64,000 nucleotides of DNA, from positions 1,346,223-1,410,222 of the forward strand of contig JANPWX010000452.1 in NCBI GenBank assembly GCA_024734555.1, written 5' to 3'. Positions 39,011 through 50,300 of this stretch are shown one piece after another. The notes under the pieces are model-generated. The model ran no database searches and was not told the origin of the DNA. It saw only the letters and a list, made by a program, of their open reading frames with translations. Source of the stretch: Trochalopteron elliotii (Eukaryota; Chordata; Aves; Passeriformes; Leiothrichidae). Every line of letters starts with the position of its first letter. The stretch's first letter is position 1. Made by a program: the position numbers and the translations under genes.

Positions 39011-39070
39011 GACCAGTTCATTCTTTGGTCTGAGTGAAAGGACCAGTTCATTCATAGGTCTGAGTTAAAT
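39011..39070 (+). repeat. Two-copy 30-bp tandem duplication
   Basis: Two 30-bp units (39011-39040 and 39041-39070) share 'gaccagttcattc', then 'tttggtctgag' versus 'ataggtctgag'. Identity is about 83 percent, with most mismatches at the 3' end of unit two. The unit is a multiple of three, so the overlapping + frame repeats a ten-residue peptide, RTSSF(F/I)GLSE. That does not by itself make it coding. Confidence 0.85.
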
Positions 39071-40744
39071 ATATTCAATGTTTTAAGTCCTAATACATTC
39101 TCTAGAGTGAGAAATGTAGAGTTTTTATGAACTTGCCACATTGACTGCCATGCAGTACAGGAGGTACATAATCTCCATCCTTCCTGAGAAGTTCCAGGGT
39201 TTGGTGATGGGACTGGGTCCCTAGTAGAATAACTTGTTCACAAAAAAGCCAGAAGATGTTAGGCTTGACAGGGGATTTAAATCAGCCCCCTCTCATACCT
39301 GGGCACAATGAGCTGAAGGAGGCAGAAATTTCCTAGCCATTGGCCCACAGATTTGCTTTTCCACTGGGAAGTGCAAAAGCTGCAAGTACGTAATGCTGAA
39401 CACATGCCTAGAAAGGATTAACTGAACTCCTGCACATCCCAGAGGCTTTTCCTTCTGCTGCATCCTCCCTGGAGAGGCTTTTTCACCTCAACCCTCTGCT
39501 GGAATGTGCCTTAAAGGCATAATCAAGCTCATAAAAATTAAGTGGTGTGCAATCGTCAAAACAAAAGGACCCTAACTAAATTTTATTCAATAAATTCTCT
39601 AGAATCAATCCATTTGTGTTTTTATTAATGTCAGAACTCACAGCATAGTTTCCCTTTCTGTGTTTCATGGGGCTGTAGGGGCTTTTGTTAAGGTTTGGGT
39701 TTTTTCCACACCACTACACACAACGATATTTTGGCTTTGAATTGAGCAGAGTTAAACTCAAAAGTACAATTTATTTTTTTTTTTAGCTTGTGAACATCCT
39801 TCGGATCAAATCTAAAGGCTTACCTGTTCAAAGCTGGAAGAGATTGATGAATGTGAAGGGATCCAGGATGAGGAGAGAGCCCTGTGAATGCTAGGTAGTC
39901 TGTTACATAACACTAGTTTTCTAACAATGTACAATCTCTACCTCTCTGATAAGTTCACTCACTAGTGCTAAAGATGTGCTTTCTTGATTATTCTTATACT
40001 AATGATGACAAAAGGGGAGAATTTGTGGCATCCTGTCTGCACAGATCCTTTCCACGTGCTCTTGCTGCCAGAATGCTGATGGTTCAGCATGCACTGCACA
40101 TTTCAGGCCTTCCCTGTGCTGAGGGAGAGTCATGAGTCTTACTGCTTCAAAGTGCTCCAAATGTCAGTGCATTCCAAGTATCTCATGTCTCCTGTCTGCT
40201 GCCCTTCCCTCTAACCCAGGGATTTTACAGTTTTTCTGAGAGAAGTCACTTGAAGGATGCCATTCTCAGGCAGGGTTATCAGTTGGGTCCTTCTTAGCAG
40301 AAGCCACATGAGTCTCCTGAACAGTAAAACAAAATGTTTTCAGTTGGTTCCTGATTTTTTAAAAATCTTCTCTGGATGTACATTTCTTTCAAGTTGCCTG
40401 TTAGATCTTTGCGGTCAGTCTGGTTTTATGTACGTTTGGTTAATAGTTCTAAGGTTGTGCAACGCCATCACATGTGAGCTAGAATGTAAGTGAATGTGAA
40501 GGAAAGAGCTGGACACAAAATTTGACATGATGGAATAGGTCAAGTATCCATTCACCAACTGTAGTTTATATTCCTGCCTATGTGAGTGGCGCTTTCTGAA
40601 GACTCTGAGCAGTCTGGGTTCTTCTTACTGGTTTTGCCCATTTTATTCACCTACCATTTAGTAAGCGAAGAATTTGTTATTAGTTCATGGTTTTGTTTAT
40701 TCTTGATTCCCAGAAGTTTGGTGGCTGTAACCAGTGAATTCTCT
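39071..40744. other. Unique noncoding DNA with one exon-like segment
   Basis: A strong acceptor-like T-run plus TAG ends at 39786. It is followed by a 35-codon + frame ending in TAG at about 39894, with no recognisable protein. Otherwise nothing is supported. Confidence 0.45.
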
Positions 40745-40915
40745 GTAGTAAACACTGATATTTGTGTCCTTAGAGCTGCCTACATACATTCCTTTTTAAA
40801 AAACCTAAAATCTTTCTCGTATGCTTCCTCAATGATATCGTGGTACAGTGAGTTCCAAAGGTTAATTTTATGTTTTGCTAAAAGCTACTTCACTAACAGG
40901 GTCCTCAGGATGAGG
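40745..40915 (-). mobile_element. Ancient CR1 3'-region relic, minus strand
   Basis: Read on the minus strand, the order is 'gtgaagtagcttttagcaaa', 'acataaaattaacctttgga', 'actcactgtaccacgatatc', 'attgaggaagcatacgagaa', 'agattttaggttttttaaaa'. This matches the archaic CR1 region known from turtles and crocodilians ('taacctgtggaactcactg', 'ccacaggatat.attgagg', 'attcaaaaaagg'). It is much more diverged than the + strand CR1 copies, and it faces the opposite way. The overlapping 119-codon + frame (40586-40945) is therefore not a gene. Confidence 0.72.
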
Positions 40916-42059
40916 GTTGCTGACCCTTTTAAGCCAGTGAACTAAAGCAAACAGCAAAACAACCTACTGAGGCTGTTAGCTTGTGGGTGGCTTTTTGCCT
41001 TTCTTGGTTCCTTTTCATCAGGGCAACCTTCCTGTATCAAGCTTCCCCTCAAGAAGGTGACCAGACAGTCTCTGCCGGCATCACGGAAACAGAGATGAAG
41101 GCAGTGCTTTCATTCTTGATATCCTAAGTGTCAGTATTTTGGTTTCGAGAAGAGGTTGTGGCACGATCAGCTTTCCCCACTTTTTGGGGCCCCTCTGGCT
41201 TTCCCCTGGAGAGGCCTGCACAGCCCTGCCCTGGGTGGGCTCAGCTGAGGTTCAGGAATGGCTGGGGGCAAGCCTGAACTCCACGTGGCCATTAGTCCGC
41301 TAATGCATCCCCTCTTTGCTGTGTTTTAAATGTTTCTAAGTGTGAATGCAAGTAGGAATCATTTTGGAAACTTGGATTAGAATGCCATGAGAAAAGAGTT
41401 CCTTAAAGGAATGAAGGGCATGTAATTTAATCTGTGTTTGTAGCATTTAATCCTAAACCCTGCTATCTTATGTATTTTATGTGTCTCTTTCCCTGAAGAA
41501 AGCAGATAAGGGCATCCAGTGCTTCAGCAGCTCCTGCCAGTGACAGTGAACCTGAAATGGAACCCATGGTTGGAAATAAAATACAAGTGGTCAGGACACT
41601 CTCATTAGCTAAGGGGTGCCAGTGGCACTGTGAGGATTTTAAGGGAGCCTTCAGGAGGTGAGATCAGCAAGGCATTCCTGTCCTTTTGGTGACGTTACCT
41701 GGATGCAAGGACAGCTCCGACCTCATGGCACATGTGCATGCAAGAGTGCAAATTTTGTACTTTTACACTGGTTCTGTGGTTTCAGGAGAAAAAGGTTTCT
41801 GGAACAGTTTTTCTGAACATGTGGCCAGTCTCAGCCAGGCTCTTTTTCTAACATACATGATGCAAAAGATCACTCAAGACATGAACTGATGTCTCACTGA
41901 AGAGACCAGCTTCATATTTCTCCTTGAAATAGTCCTCTGGAGCACTGTTGTGTCTGAAGGCTGATGAGGACACGTTCCAGGCTCATGTATCTCCCATTTA
42001 AGACATCCCATTGTCCACCCAGGAAAAGAAACCAACTGGTAGTTCTCAATTACCACATA
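40916..42059. other. Noncoding DNA with two weak exon-like segments
   Basis: At 41022 a frame opens after 'ccttttcatcag' and runs 34 codons to TAA at 41125-41127. It starts with ATFLYQASPQEG and also contains ITETEMKAV. At 41499 a segment follows 'tctctttccctgaag', stays open about 53 codons and ends at a GTGAGA donor-like site (41657). Neither peptide is recognised. Both could be chance. Confidence 0.35.
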
Positions 42060-42172
42060 AAATTTATAAGGAGAGATGATATCTCTTAAATAACTGGGTC
42101 CCAGACCATTTAGGGCACTACAGACTTCAATCAGGGCCTTGAAATGTATCTATAAGCAAATAGAGCCAGGAG
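42060..42172 (-). pseudogene. LINE reverse transcriptase C-terminal relic (CR1/L2 type)
   Basis: On the minus strand, codons 42150 down to 42079 translate as HFKALIEVCSALNGLGPSYL followed by RDI. This matches the conserved post-palm segment of CR1/L2-group reverse transcriptases, whose usual form is a 'LHWLPV.RI.FK' box followed by 'ALNGLGPSYL.D'. Just upstream, 'tggctctatttgcttata' is a frameshifted remnant of the LHWLP box. The flanking sequence keeps no other recognisable domain, so this is a decayed fragment of an old element and inactive. The exact clade (L2, archaic CR1 or a relative) is not resolved. Confidence 0.65.
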
Positions 42173-42189
42173 TATTTTGTGCTATTAAG

Positions 42190-42235
42190 GCCACTTCAGC
42201 AAATCACTTAAGCATTACTTAACACATGCTAAGTC
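42190..42235. repeat. Ancient amniote-type repeat scrap
   Basis: 'ttcagcaaatcacttaagca', then 'cttaacacatgctaagtcta', matches a widespread archosaur/turtle repeat with the wording 'ttcagcaaagcacttaagca', 'catgcttaactttaagcatg'. It directly adjoins the reverse transcriptase relic and may belong to the same element or have been inserted beside it. Confidence 0.5.
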
Positions 42236-45200
42236 TACTGCACCCAAGGCAAATTCTGGATATGATAAACTCTTTGTCCATAAAATGTCCCCCTCTGGAT
42301 CATGCAGCACCACTTTATGGCTAACGCTGATTGTGTGTCTGTCTGTCTCAATGGGAAAAAACCTGATAGTAGAGCTGTTGTGCTGTACCTGTATTGTTTT
42401 TTGTGATTGGTCTCCTAAGTGTATAAATCTTAAATGATAGAATTTTATAATATACAGTATAACAATTGGCAAGTGTTGTACATTTATTTTCACAAGTGAG
42501 GGAGTGACCCATAACTCACATCCATCACAGTCTATGAAAGCACAGCTCACTGTAGTATAGCAAGCAAGGAAATCATTCATACATGGGATGTTATTCACTT
42601 CAACCTTTCCCCTTTTCTGAACGCAGTCAGGATCTATATGTCTACTGCTGCATGCTCTGTGTGCTGGCATAGATGTATGATGGCATCACAAAAACTGGAA
42701 GGGGAAGAAATGAGATAGGAACAGAAAGGGGTGTGGGCAAATGTTGTCTGAGCTGATAGAAATTTAAGTGGTCAGGCTTGTCAAGGAGAAGCAAAACTGC
42801 AGGGCTGGAGAGTGACTGAGATTAGAAGTGACTTTTGGAGAAATGGGAGCCGAGATAATGCCTTGCAGTTCAAAACACATGGGTGACGGTACAGGGTGGG
42901 CATGGGAGAACTGGAAATTAAAACAGTACATAAAATGGAAATGTATTTGATGTAAGGACAACAAAATATGTATCGTCCTTTCAATTCTGATCTGGTTCCT
43001 TTGTCATTATTCCCAGATCGAATGCTGCACTTTTCAACAGGACCTGTATCCTATAGCAATTTCTGTGAAAAATCCCCTTCACAAAATGGCCAGAGAAGCT
43101 GAAGAGAAACATTAATATTGGGACTTCATCAGTTCTTGGCACCTACCTGCTTTTACCAGGCTTGCATACTCACTGTGCACTCTGCAGAAAGTCTGTGTTT
43201 TTTCCTCTGGGCTGTGGGAATGATAAAATTAGTTTTAATTAGTTGTATACTGACCACACCAAGCCACCTACAGAGGCTTGTGGTGTGACACTTCTTTGCT
43301 AGAAACAGTGCACAGCAAGATGAGCTCTGTCCCAAATTTCTGAACAAGCAGGAGAGGCAAAGGAGAAAGAATGGTTATTTCCCATGTGGAATGATTTCAC
43401 AAGTTTGCCAAGGGACATAGAGGAATCATATGTTAGAAGGAAGAAATGTCTTTGGATTTCTCAACCCCCAATTTAGCAGTGTAGCTGTGAAATACACTTC
43501 CTTTGTACTTCCATCCACTTGTAGCAGGGTTGCCATTCCATGGTTTACACTTGGATAGATGGTTTGGGAGATCCCCTGGGAGGTGGAGGAAGAGAAGGCT
43601 GCAAGTTCAGGCAGCTTAAGTAGGAGAGAAAAAGTTTCTTGGTAGACAAGTTGAGAGCTGTTGGCTTGCTTTTAAGAGTAATTATTCTGCAACTTCTGAT
43701 AGGGCTTAGTTCTAGGTTTCACTCTCCACTCAGGTCCTAGCCCGTGGCACATGTTACAGGTAATAACCCAGCACAGCTCAGACACGAGGAATCTCGTGTG
43801 CCACACAGTAGGAGCAGGAAGAGCCCAGATATTCCTGACCTTGATGCTGAGGCAATTTTTTTCTCAGGACCGATTTCCTTTGTAGTGACTGTAACCCTTC
43901 TGTCATCTGCACCATGCTCCCCTTTGTCATTGCACTGCTGGACTCACATCCTTGAACTTAGAGCACAAAAACCCCTCTGGTTTTTTAACTGATGGTTTGT
44001 TTGTTTTTCCTCTTTGGTCGATGCTGGGATCAGTGATGTCAACTTGTTCTATTTGCTTTGACAGGAAAATGTTTTCAGAGTTCATTAGGATGGCATCAAT
44101 TCTAACATTTGGCACACAAACATTTGATGACCTTCATGTGGGGGAAGAAATATGTAGGCAAAACTTCCATTAGTTTGAAAAAATACTTTCACTCCACACC
44201 ATTCCAGTTCCTGAATGGCAGCTTCAACCAGAAGTTTTGTGCAGTCCTTGTTTGTGATCTGTCAGTGGGCTCCAAACATGGAGACTGGAACTGTTTGGAA
44301 CCACTTCATAGGAAGTCTGGACTGAGACTGCAGCTGGGTACAGCTCTGCACTCACCTGTCAGGCAGGTGCTGCCAGCAGCCAGGCTTCTTGATTCTGTTT
44401 GGCTCAGCTTGCAGGGTCAGTCCAATGTAAAGGCAATGGCATCCTATGCCTCTAAATGCCTCTAACTTCCCTAATGCTTTCCTGATAGTTCCCCCATTTA
44501 ACCACTTTGGGCTCATTTTTGCCAATTACAGGGCTCATTAAAAGAGCTGGACTGACTGGAGTTGCAGTAACTGAACCCTGGGCTTATCCACAGGAAAGGA
44601 ATAGCAGGTGTTGCCTCTTCCCTCCTCGTGGCCACCTGCCCTGTGCTAGCAGAGCCTCTGAGAGGCAGGGAAGGAAAATGCTCCTGCCTTCCCATGGCCT
44701 CTAACAGTGAGGGGCCAAATAACAGCAGGAACTTTTGGTGTGAAGAAACCCCTTCAAAAGTAGCTGGCCTGAGTCCACCAAATTATTCTCACTGACCACC
44801 ACAAGAATTGCTGACAGCCTCTGGCTGCTGTCAGCCAATGGGTTCAGCAAGGACCAGGTAGGAAGTGAGAGCCCATTTTTTGGCCATCATTTGTCCTTTG
44901 AGCCTTCCCTCTGCCTTAGAGCTGTGTAAGTCCTGCCAAACAGCTCTGATTTTCCTAGTGCCTGTCTCCAGCCCTTTCCTCTGACCTATCTTAGCTCTTA
45001 TTTGCTTTTTTTTAGGACTCACTGTGTCTTTATGTTTTTCTCTCATATCCTGTAATCAAGTGAAAGGTGTCTCTGTGGACAGAGGGGATTTGTACTCAGC
45101 CTTTGTTTGCTCTTTCTTGACAGTGCTGCCTGCTGTAAGAAAAGCCAAATGCTGCTCATATGTTGCTGTGCTCCCCTAAATTACGGAGGGTGAACATTTA

Positions 45201-45861
45201 TGGCTGTTCTCACTGTTGCTTTCTCCATACTTTTCTAAATGATACGTTTTCACAAGCAATTTCTGAGATAGGCAGCCAGGACTAGTTTTGAGGTGTGCCA
45301 CTTAGTGGCCTACACATAAAAATAGGAGAGAGGAGGAGGAGGATGGCAGAGGCTCAATACCATGCCTTGCTTAAGAGAATGTCCTTCAGGTGAGCAGAAC
45401 CCTGCACCTTGTAAAAGTATGACTTTAATTTTGCCTTTCAAATATGAACTAAGCAGGGCTGTCAACACATACTGTGTTCTCCCTTGTCAAACCATTTCAC
45501 TTAGTCTGTCAGCTGTAAACAGCTTAAGAGGCATGTCATTCCAGCATTATTATAGCACTTTTAGATTTGTTTTTAGATTGGCTCAGTATCTGCTCCTGCA
45601 AAAGGTGTAGATACAGAGATGACATGGGTTATTTATTGTGTTACTGCAAAATGCTGCTTGCTGTTTTGTGGTAAGTGCTGAGTAACTCCATTTCAAATAA
45701 TGGGCACTGTGGAGTAATAATCCTGTAGTGCCATGGAAATACCATTGCCATACTTTGTCACATCAGTTGTGTCAGTGGAGCAGAGTGCTTTCTTCACTGA
45801 GAGTGTCTCTGCCCTTGCACTTCATTTGAAGTTTTTGTTTTGTATTTTTTTCTTTCCCCAG
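42236..45861. other. Unique noncoding DNA, no gene seen
   Basis: A 151-codon minus frame at 42215-42670 lies just upstream (in its own sense) of the reverse transcriptase relic, but its translation shows no polymerase or nuclease motifs. The rest has only short frames. An AGG triplet run lies at about 45329-45341. Confidence 0.5.
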
Positions 45862-45975
45862 GAGATCAGGGAAGCAGAATTAAGACATGTGGAGAAAGAA
45901 CTCTGATCAACAGACTCTGTACTTTTGTTTTTTCAAAAAGTTGCTTTACATATTCAAATAAACAGTGTTTAAGCT
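45862..45975 (+). CDS. Possible terminal exon (14 codons, stop, AATAAA)
   Basis: The polypyrimidine-rich 'tttttttctttccccag' ends at 45861. The next 45 bases read EIREAELRHVEKEL then TGA (45904-45906), and AATAAA follows at 45957-45962. The peptide is charged and helix-forming, like the end of a coiled coil, and the layout (acceptor, short coding tail, stop, poly(A) signal within 60 bp) is that of a compact last exon. No upstream exon in a matching phase is established and no protein is recognised. Chance co-occurrence of these short signals in 64 kb is quite possible, so this is a candidate only. Confidence 0.2.
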
Positions 45976-47290
45976 GTTGATGACAGCTTAACTACTTCAT
46001 CCCAGAACGTTTTGACAAATGATTTTCAGCATTTTGGTTTCTCAGGATTTTGATAACCCCCAAAAAGCATGAACTGAATTTATATGTCACATGTTTAATT
46101 TATTTGAGGTGCACGTAGTATGTTGCAAAAGCAATAAGGAGGGAGTTAAAGGGACAGGGCGATACACTCCATATTTATGATCATCAGCTTCTTCACCGTG
46201 TCATTACAAGAGAAAAAAATGTTCAGAGATACAGACTGTGCAAAGCACTCCAACTTTTTTTTTGCCAACCCGTCTGGATTATGATTTATACAAATTGTTG
46301 GTGCAATTTCCCTGTGACTCTGCTGAAATCCACAGAAGTGAACCTGTTCTCCCTGCAGGGAGCCCGAGCTGCTTCCCTTGTACCTGGCTGCTGCCGTGTG
46401 TGTGCTGTCCCCGTGCTGTTGGGGGATTTAATGTCACCTGGGCTCTGAGCAACAGGGAAGGACAAAGGTGGATGTTTTCTCCCCAGAAATGCGTGATTTT
46501 CTGCCTGCATACCTTCCATAGTATTGTCATCAGAAATAGCAGACAAATGTGAAAACTGATCTTCACTCTAATACCAAACTGGAGTGCGGACCGAATGTTT
46601 AAAGCAAAGTTTGTTTCATCTCTGTTTTGGTAATTAGGTGTTGTCCAATTTTGGATTGCTTCTTTTTTCTCTGCCTACATTGAAGCAGAAAAAAGATGGG
46701 ATACACCCTGTAGCTTCCGGGGCTCTTAGACAAGAAGTAAGGAAAAACACAGGGAGAGAATTGCTTTTGTAAAGCTCCTAGGCTGCATAATATATTTTGC
46801 TCAAAAAAAGGTTCATTTTTCAACATCATACCTCAAAACCTTTTGAATATTACTCAGTATTTGTTTATAGGTACTTCTGTCATGAGTATATGATAGAACT
46901 AGAATCACTGAAATTTAGAATTAGAACATTAGAATTTATCATATTAGAAGTATTGAAAAATCCTCCTTTAACCTTTTCAGCACTCAGGAGATAGCTATCC
47001 TTTTTCTACATCAGAATGCCACTTACTTTATTTTGTAAACATGTTGTTTCCATCAGTACTAGGCAGCATATGTCCTTAATAAAGTAGAAGGGGCTATTTT
47101 ATTTTACTAATTCTTACATGAATTTAAAGCATGTCAGTATAAATCCTTATTTTATAGTAATGCTGTATAGGTACATAGGAAATCCTATGCATTATAAATA
47201 CGATTTGACACTTAGTATTTCACAAAGTTGATTTTTTTTTTTCTCCTAAATAAGTAGCATTTCAAGTATTTTTCACAAAAAATGCCTAAG
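45976..47290. other. Unique noncoding DNA
   Basis: No supported gene. Open frames of 76-104 codons overlap on both strands at 46238-46566 without recognisable content. The region is AT-rich from about 46790 to 47280. Confidence 0.55.
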
Positions 47291-47368
47291 CCCCTCCCCA
47301 AAAAAACAAAAAAAAAGCCAAAAACCCCAAAAACCAAAACCCCAAAAATCCCAAACCAAACCCAAAAA
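47291..47368 (+). repeat. A/C-rich tract with spaced C-runs
   Basis: About 78 bases of almost only A and C, with C-runs of three or four separated by A-rich spacers ('aaaaaccccaaaaaccaaaa', 'ccccaaaaatcccaaaccaa'). The complementary strand has four G-runs of at least three with loops of about 6-11 nt, a weak quadruplex candidate. Confidence 0.9.
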
Positions 47369-50300
47369 TTGTAGATGTTTCATCTAATTGTGAATTTGTG
47401 CTTTTTAAGTATTAAAATGCCCTCTAAACAGAAAAAATCTAATTTCAGCTGATCAAAGTGCTGATGATGGAGATCATAGGTTGCTGTTCAGACGTTCCAG
47501 GGTCAGAGACCTTGGCTAGACAGCCAGGTGTGGTTTGCTTAATGCAGCCTTAGTTGCTGCAACTTTCTTCTGATACTGCACAAGTAGCAATCTTTCTGAT
47601 AATTGGGGAATTTTAGCAAGTATTTGGTGTCTGACTAAATTGTCTTTAATTTGGCAGGTTAGAGTGTTATCTGCATCCTGCTGCTTTGGGGAGGTGGAAG
47701 ACAGGAGCAAGCACCTTGTGTTTGATTTCCCCCTAATGGAGAGGGGAAAAGGGAGGAGACCTGACAGCTCTTGACAGTGAGAGGGAGATGGAGTCGCCTG
47801 TGTAAGGAAAAAAATAGCCTCTTCTGCAGGAATGAGGGGCTAGGAAGACAAAAAATAAGCATTTTCAATATATTACAAACAGAATTATCTGCCAAAAGGG
47901 CAAGATAATTATCCTAATGTGATTTTTGACCAAGATAAATTCACATTATTTTATAAACTGGGTAACAATTTGAATCTTATGCTAAACCTAGAAATAAATC
48001 TAAGAAATATGATAATGTAATAAAATTGAAATTATTAGCAGTCCAAGTGGCATACTTGGGGCAGTAAAACCTTTTAAGTTCCAATGGAAAATAGGCTAGT
48101 AAACCTGGAGTAAGTTACTCCACTGTAATCACTTGATAAATAGCTACAATGTTTGGAAGAATTGATAGTGTCATTACAGCAACATCCCTTTTTATAAACA
48201 GCCTGGTGCTGATTTGATTCTAATTGCTGCCAGAGGAGCAGTATCAAAGTAGTGCTGCTCCAGCAGTGTAACCTGTGGGGTGAGCAGGAGCTGAAATGAA
48301 CTGCCTGAAAACGAAGGCTTTTCAAAGGCACAGATTCTAATTCTGGGAGTGATGGAGGAGGGCTGAGTAAATTCGGCGCTGGGAGAAACTACAGAGGAAA
48401 TGCTTAATGAAGAGAAAGCATGAAGTAGAGAAAACAGGCTCCTCTGAGTGCACAAAATAGTGGGAAAACAGTGGGAGAAGCTGAGAGGTTTGAACATGAG
48501 CCTGTGTTTGATTTCTCATCACAAAGGATTCTCCTGTTGGGCCAGTGTGGCCCTACTACCAAACTGCAGCTCTGGTCTCCCTGGTTTCAGGCACCAAAGA
48601 TCTCATTTTAAAGATATTCTAATAATTACAGCATCTTTGCATACTTGTGGGCACTGCGTCCACCTTTTGCCCATGAATGCACCAAAAAAATTAAGATTGC
48701 TTTTGCATAAATGCATCTTTAGCAATTCTATGGTTTTGCACAGCAAATCCTGGATTTTACCCTTCTTGAGTATGGAGTAGATATCAGCATTGTAATGATG
48801 GCTGCTATGATGGTTGAGGGCAATAAATTTACATTTGTGTGGAAAAAAAAACTAGAACACATGCTTCTAGGCTGGGTCTTCTTCCAAAAACCAACAAGGA
48901 GCTGTCTTATTTTGGGAATGGTAGGAAGAAAAGCAGGGCTCCATAAGGAGAGAAGAGGAGGAACATGTTTAATAGTTCTGTCATGTTAGCAACAAACCCC
49001 AGAATAAACAGAAATGCGAAGGGGAGAGGTATTTATCTTTTTAAACAAATCATGTGATAAGCTTCTCCCATAGATTGGGGACTAAGTGAAATATGTAAAA
49101 TAGCTTATTGAAGAAAAAATTGCTTCAAGTGGGACTGAATGGCTCAAGAGATTAGTGATGGGATAATAGCTTTTCTCCATTTAAGTGGTAGACCAGTTCA
49201 AATCAATTCCAGGTCTCTAGAGACTGGAAGGTGTTGCTATCCTGTGACTCCTCCGCAGTTATTTGAAATGATTTTTTGGTCTCAATTCCACCCTTAGTTG
49301 CCAGAAAATTATCCCCAACCCAATCAGCACTGAATTGCTTTGAGCTAACTGTTGTATCCTCCCCCTAAAGATGCACAGCCCTCAAGGCTGTGTGTGTGGG
49401 AATGGCAGCTGCTTTATTTAGCACCACATTGCTGGTCAGAAATATTTTGTCTCCCGTGGAATGGACAGATCGCACTAAAGAAGGGACAACTTGGAATATG
49501 ATGCAATGTGAAATCATTCTTTGAATAAATGCCATGGTTCGTTGGTTTAATGTGGACTTCTTGGGAGGACAGGGCTACTTTTGGACACTGCCAGCTACCC
49601 CTTACTTGCACCCAGAGGCTGCTTGTTTGCTTGCAGGCTGTGTCACGACTTTCCCCTACATGCATGTAAATCACAGAGCAGGGCTACAACTTGGAAAACA
49701 GCTATTGGTCATAAGGAGCAACTGGAAAATTCAAACTGGTGGTGTGCCCTCCAGGTTTTTTTTGAAGCATCTATTGAATGTGTGAAGCTGGACCAGTGAA
49801 GTGATGTTAGGGACGTGCCAATGTGTGGCATCTCAGAATCTTGCCTGTCAGTTTCATTCTGAAATGTTATAACAACTGAAATAGCAGACATCGATTATTC
49901 TGCCTAATGCAAAGATTAAGCAAAAAAAGTAAGAAGCAATTCTCACCCAGATGAGGATGATTTGGATCTTTTAGTGGCTCTAACAGTAGGTCTAGAGCTA
50001 GTGAACCACAGCAGCATTCTTATTATTCAGAGTACCAAGAAAAAAAGAAACCCTGGGTTATTAGAGAAGAATCCCAGCAGTTTTTGTGTGTATAACTGCT
50101 TGGAAAAAACAAACAGGATATTATGACAATGTAAAGGAGTGGGAGAATTGAAATCACATGGTTATTGGCCACATTTTCTATAAAACTAGTGCAATGCAGA
50201 ATCACTTACAGGAGAAATTTTATTTTTGCCTTAACCCAGACAGCTCTGGGTTTAAGAACGCTTATCAGGGTGGAAGGCTAAAGGGGTTAAGGAAATAAGG

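Noticed and set aside
40586..40945. 119-codon + frame
   Set aside because: Overlaps an antisense archaic CR1 relic, so it is not a gene.
42215..42670. 151-codon minus frame beside the reverse transcriptase relic
   Set aside because: Considered as part of the same LINE, but no polymerase or endonuclease motifs are visible.
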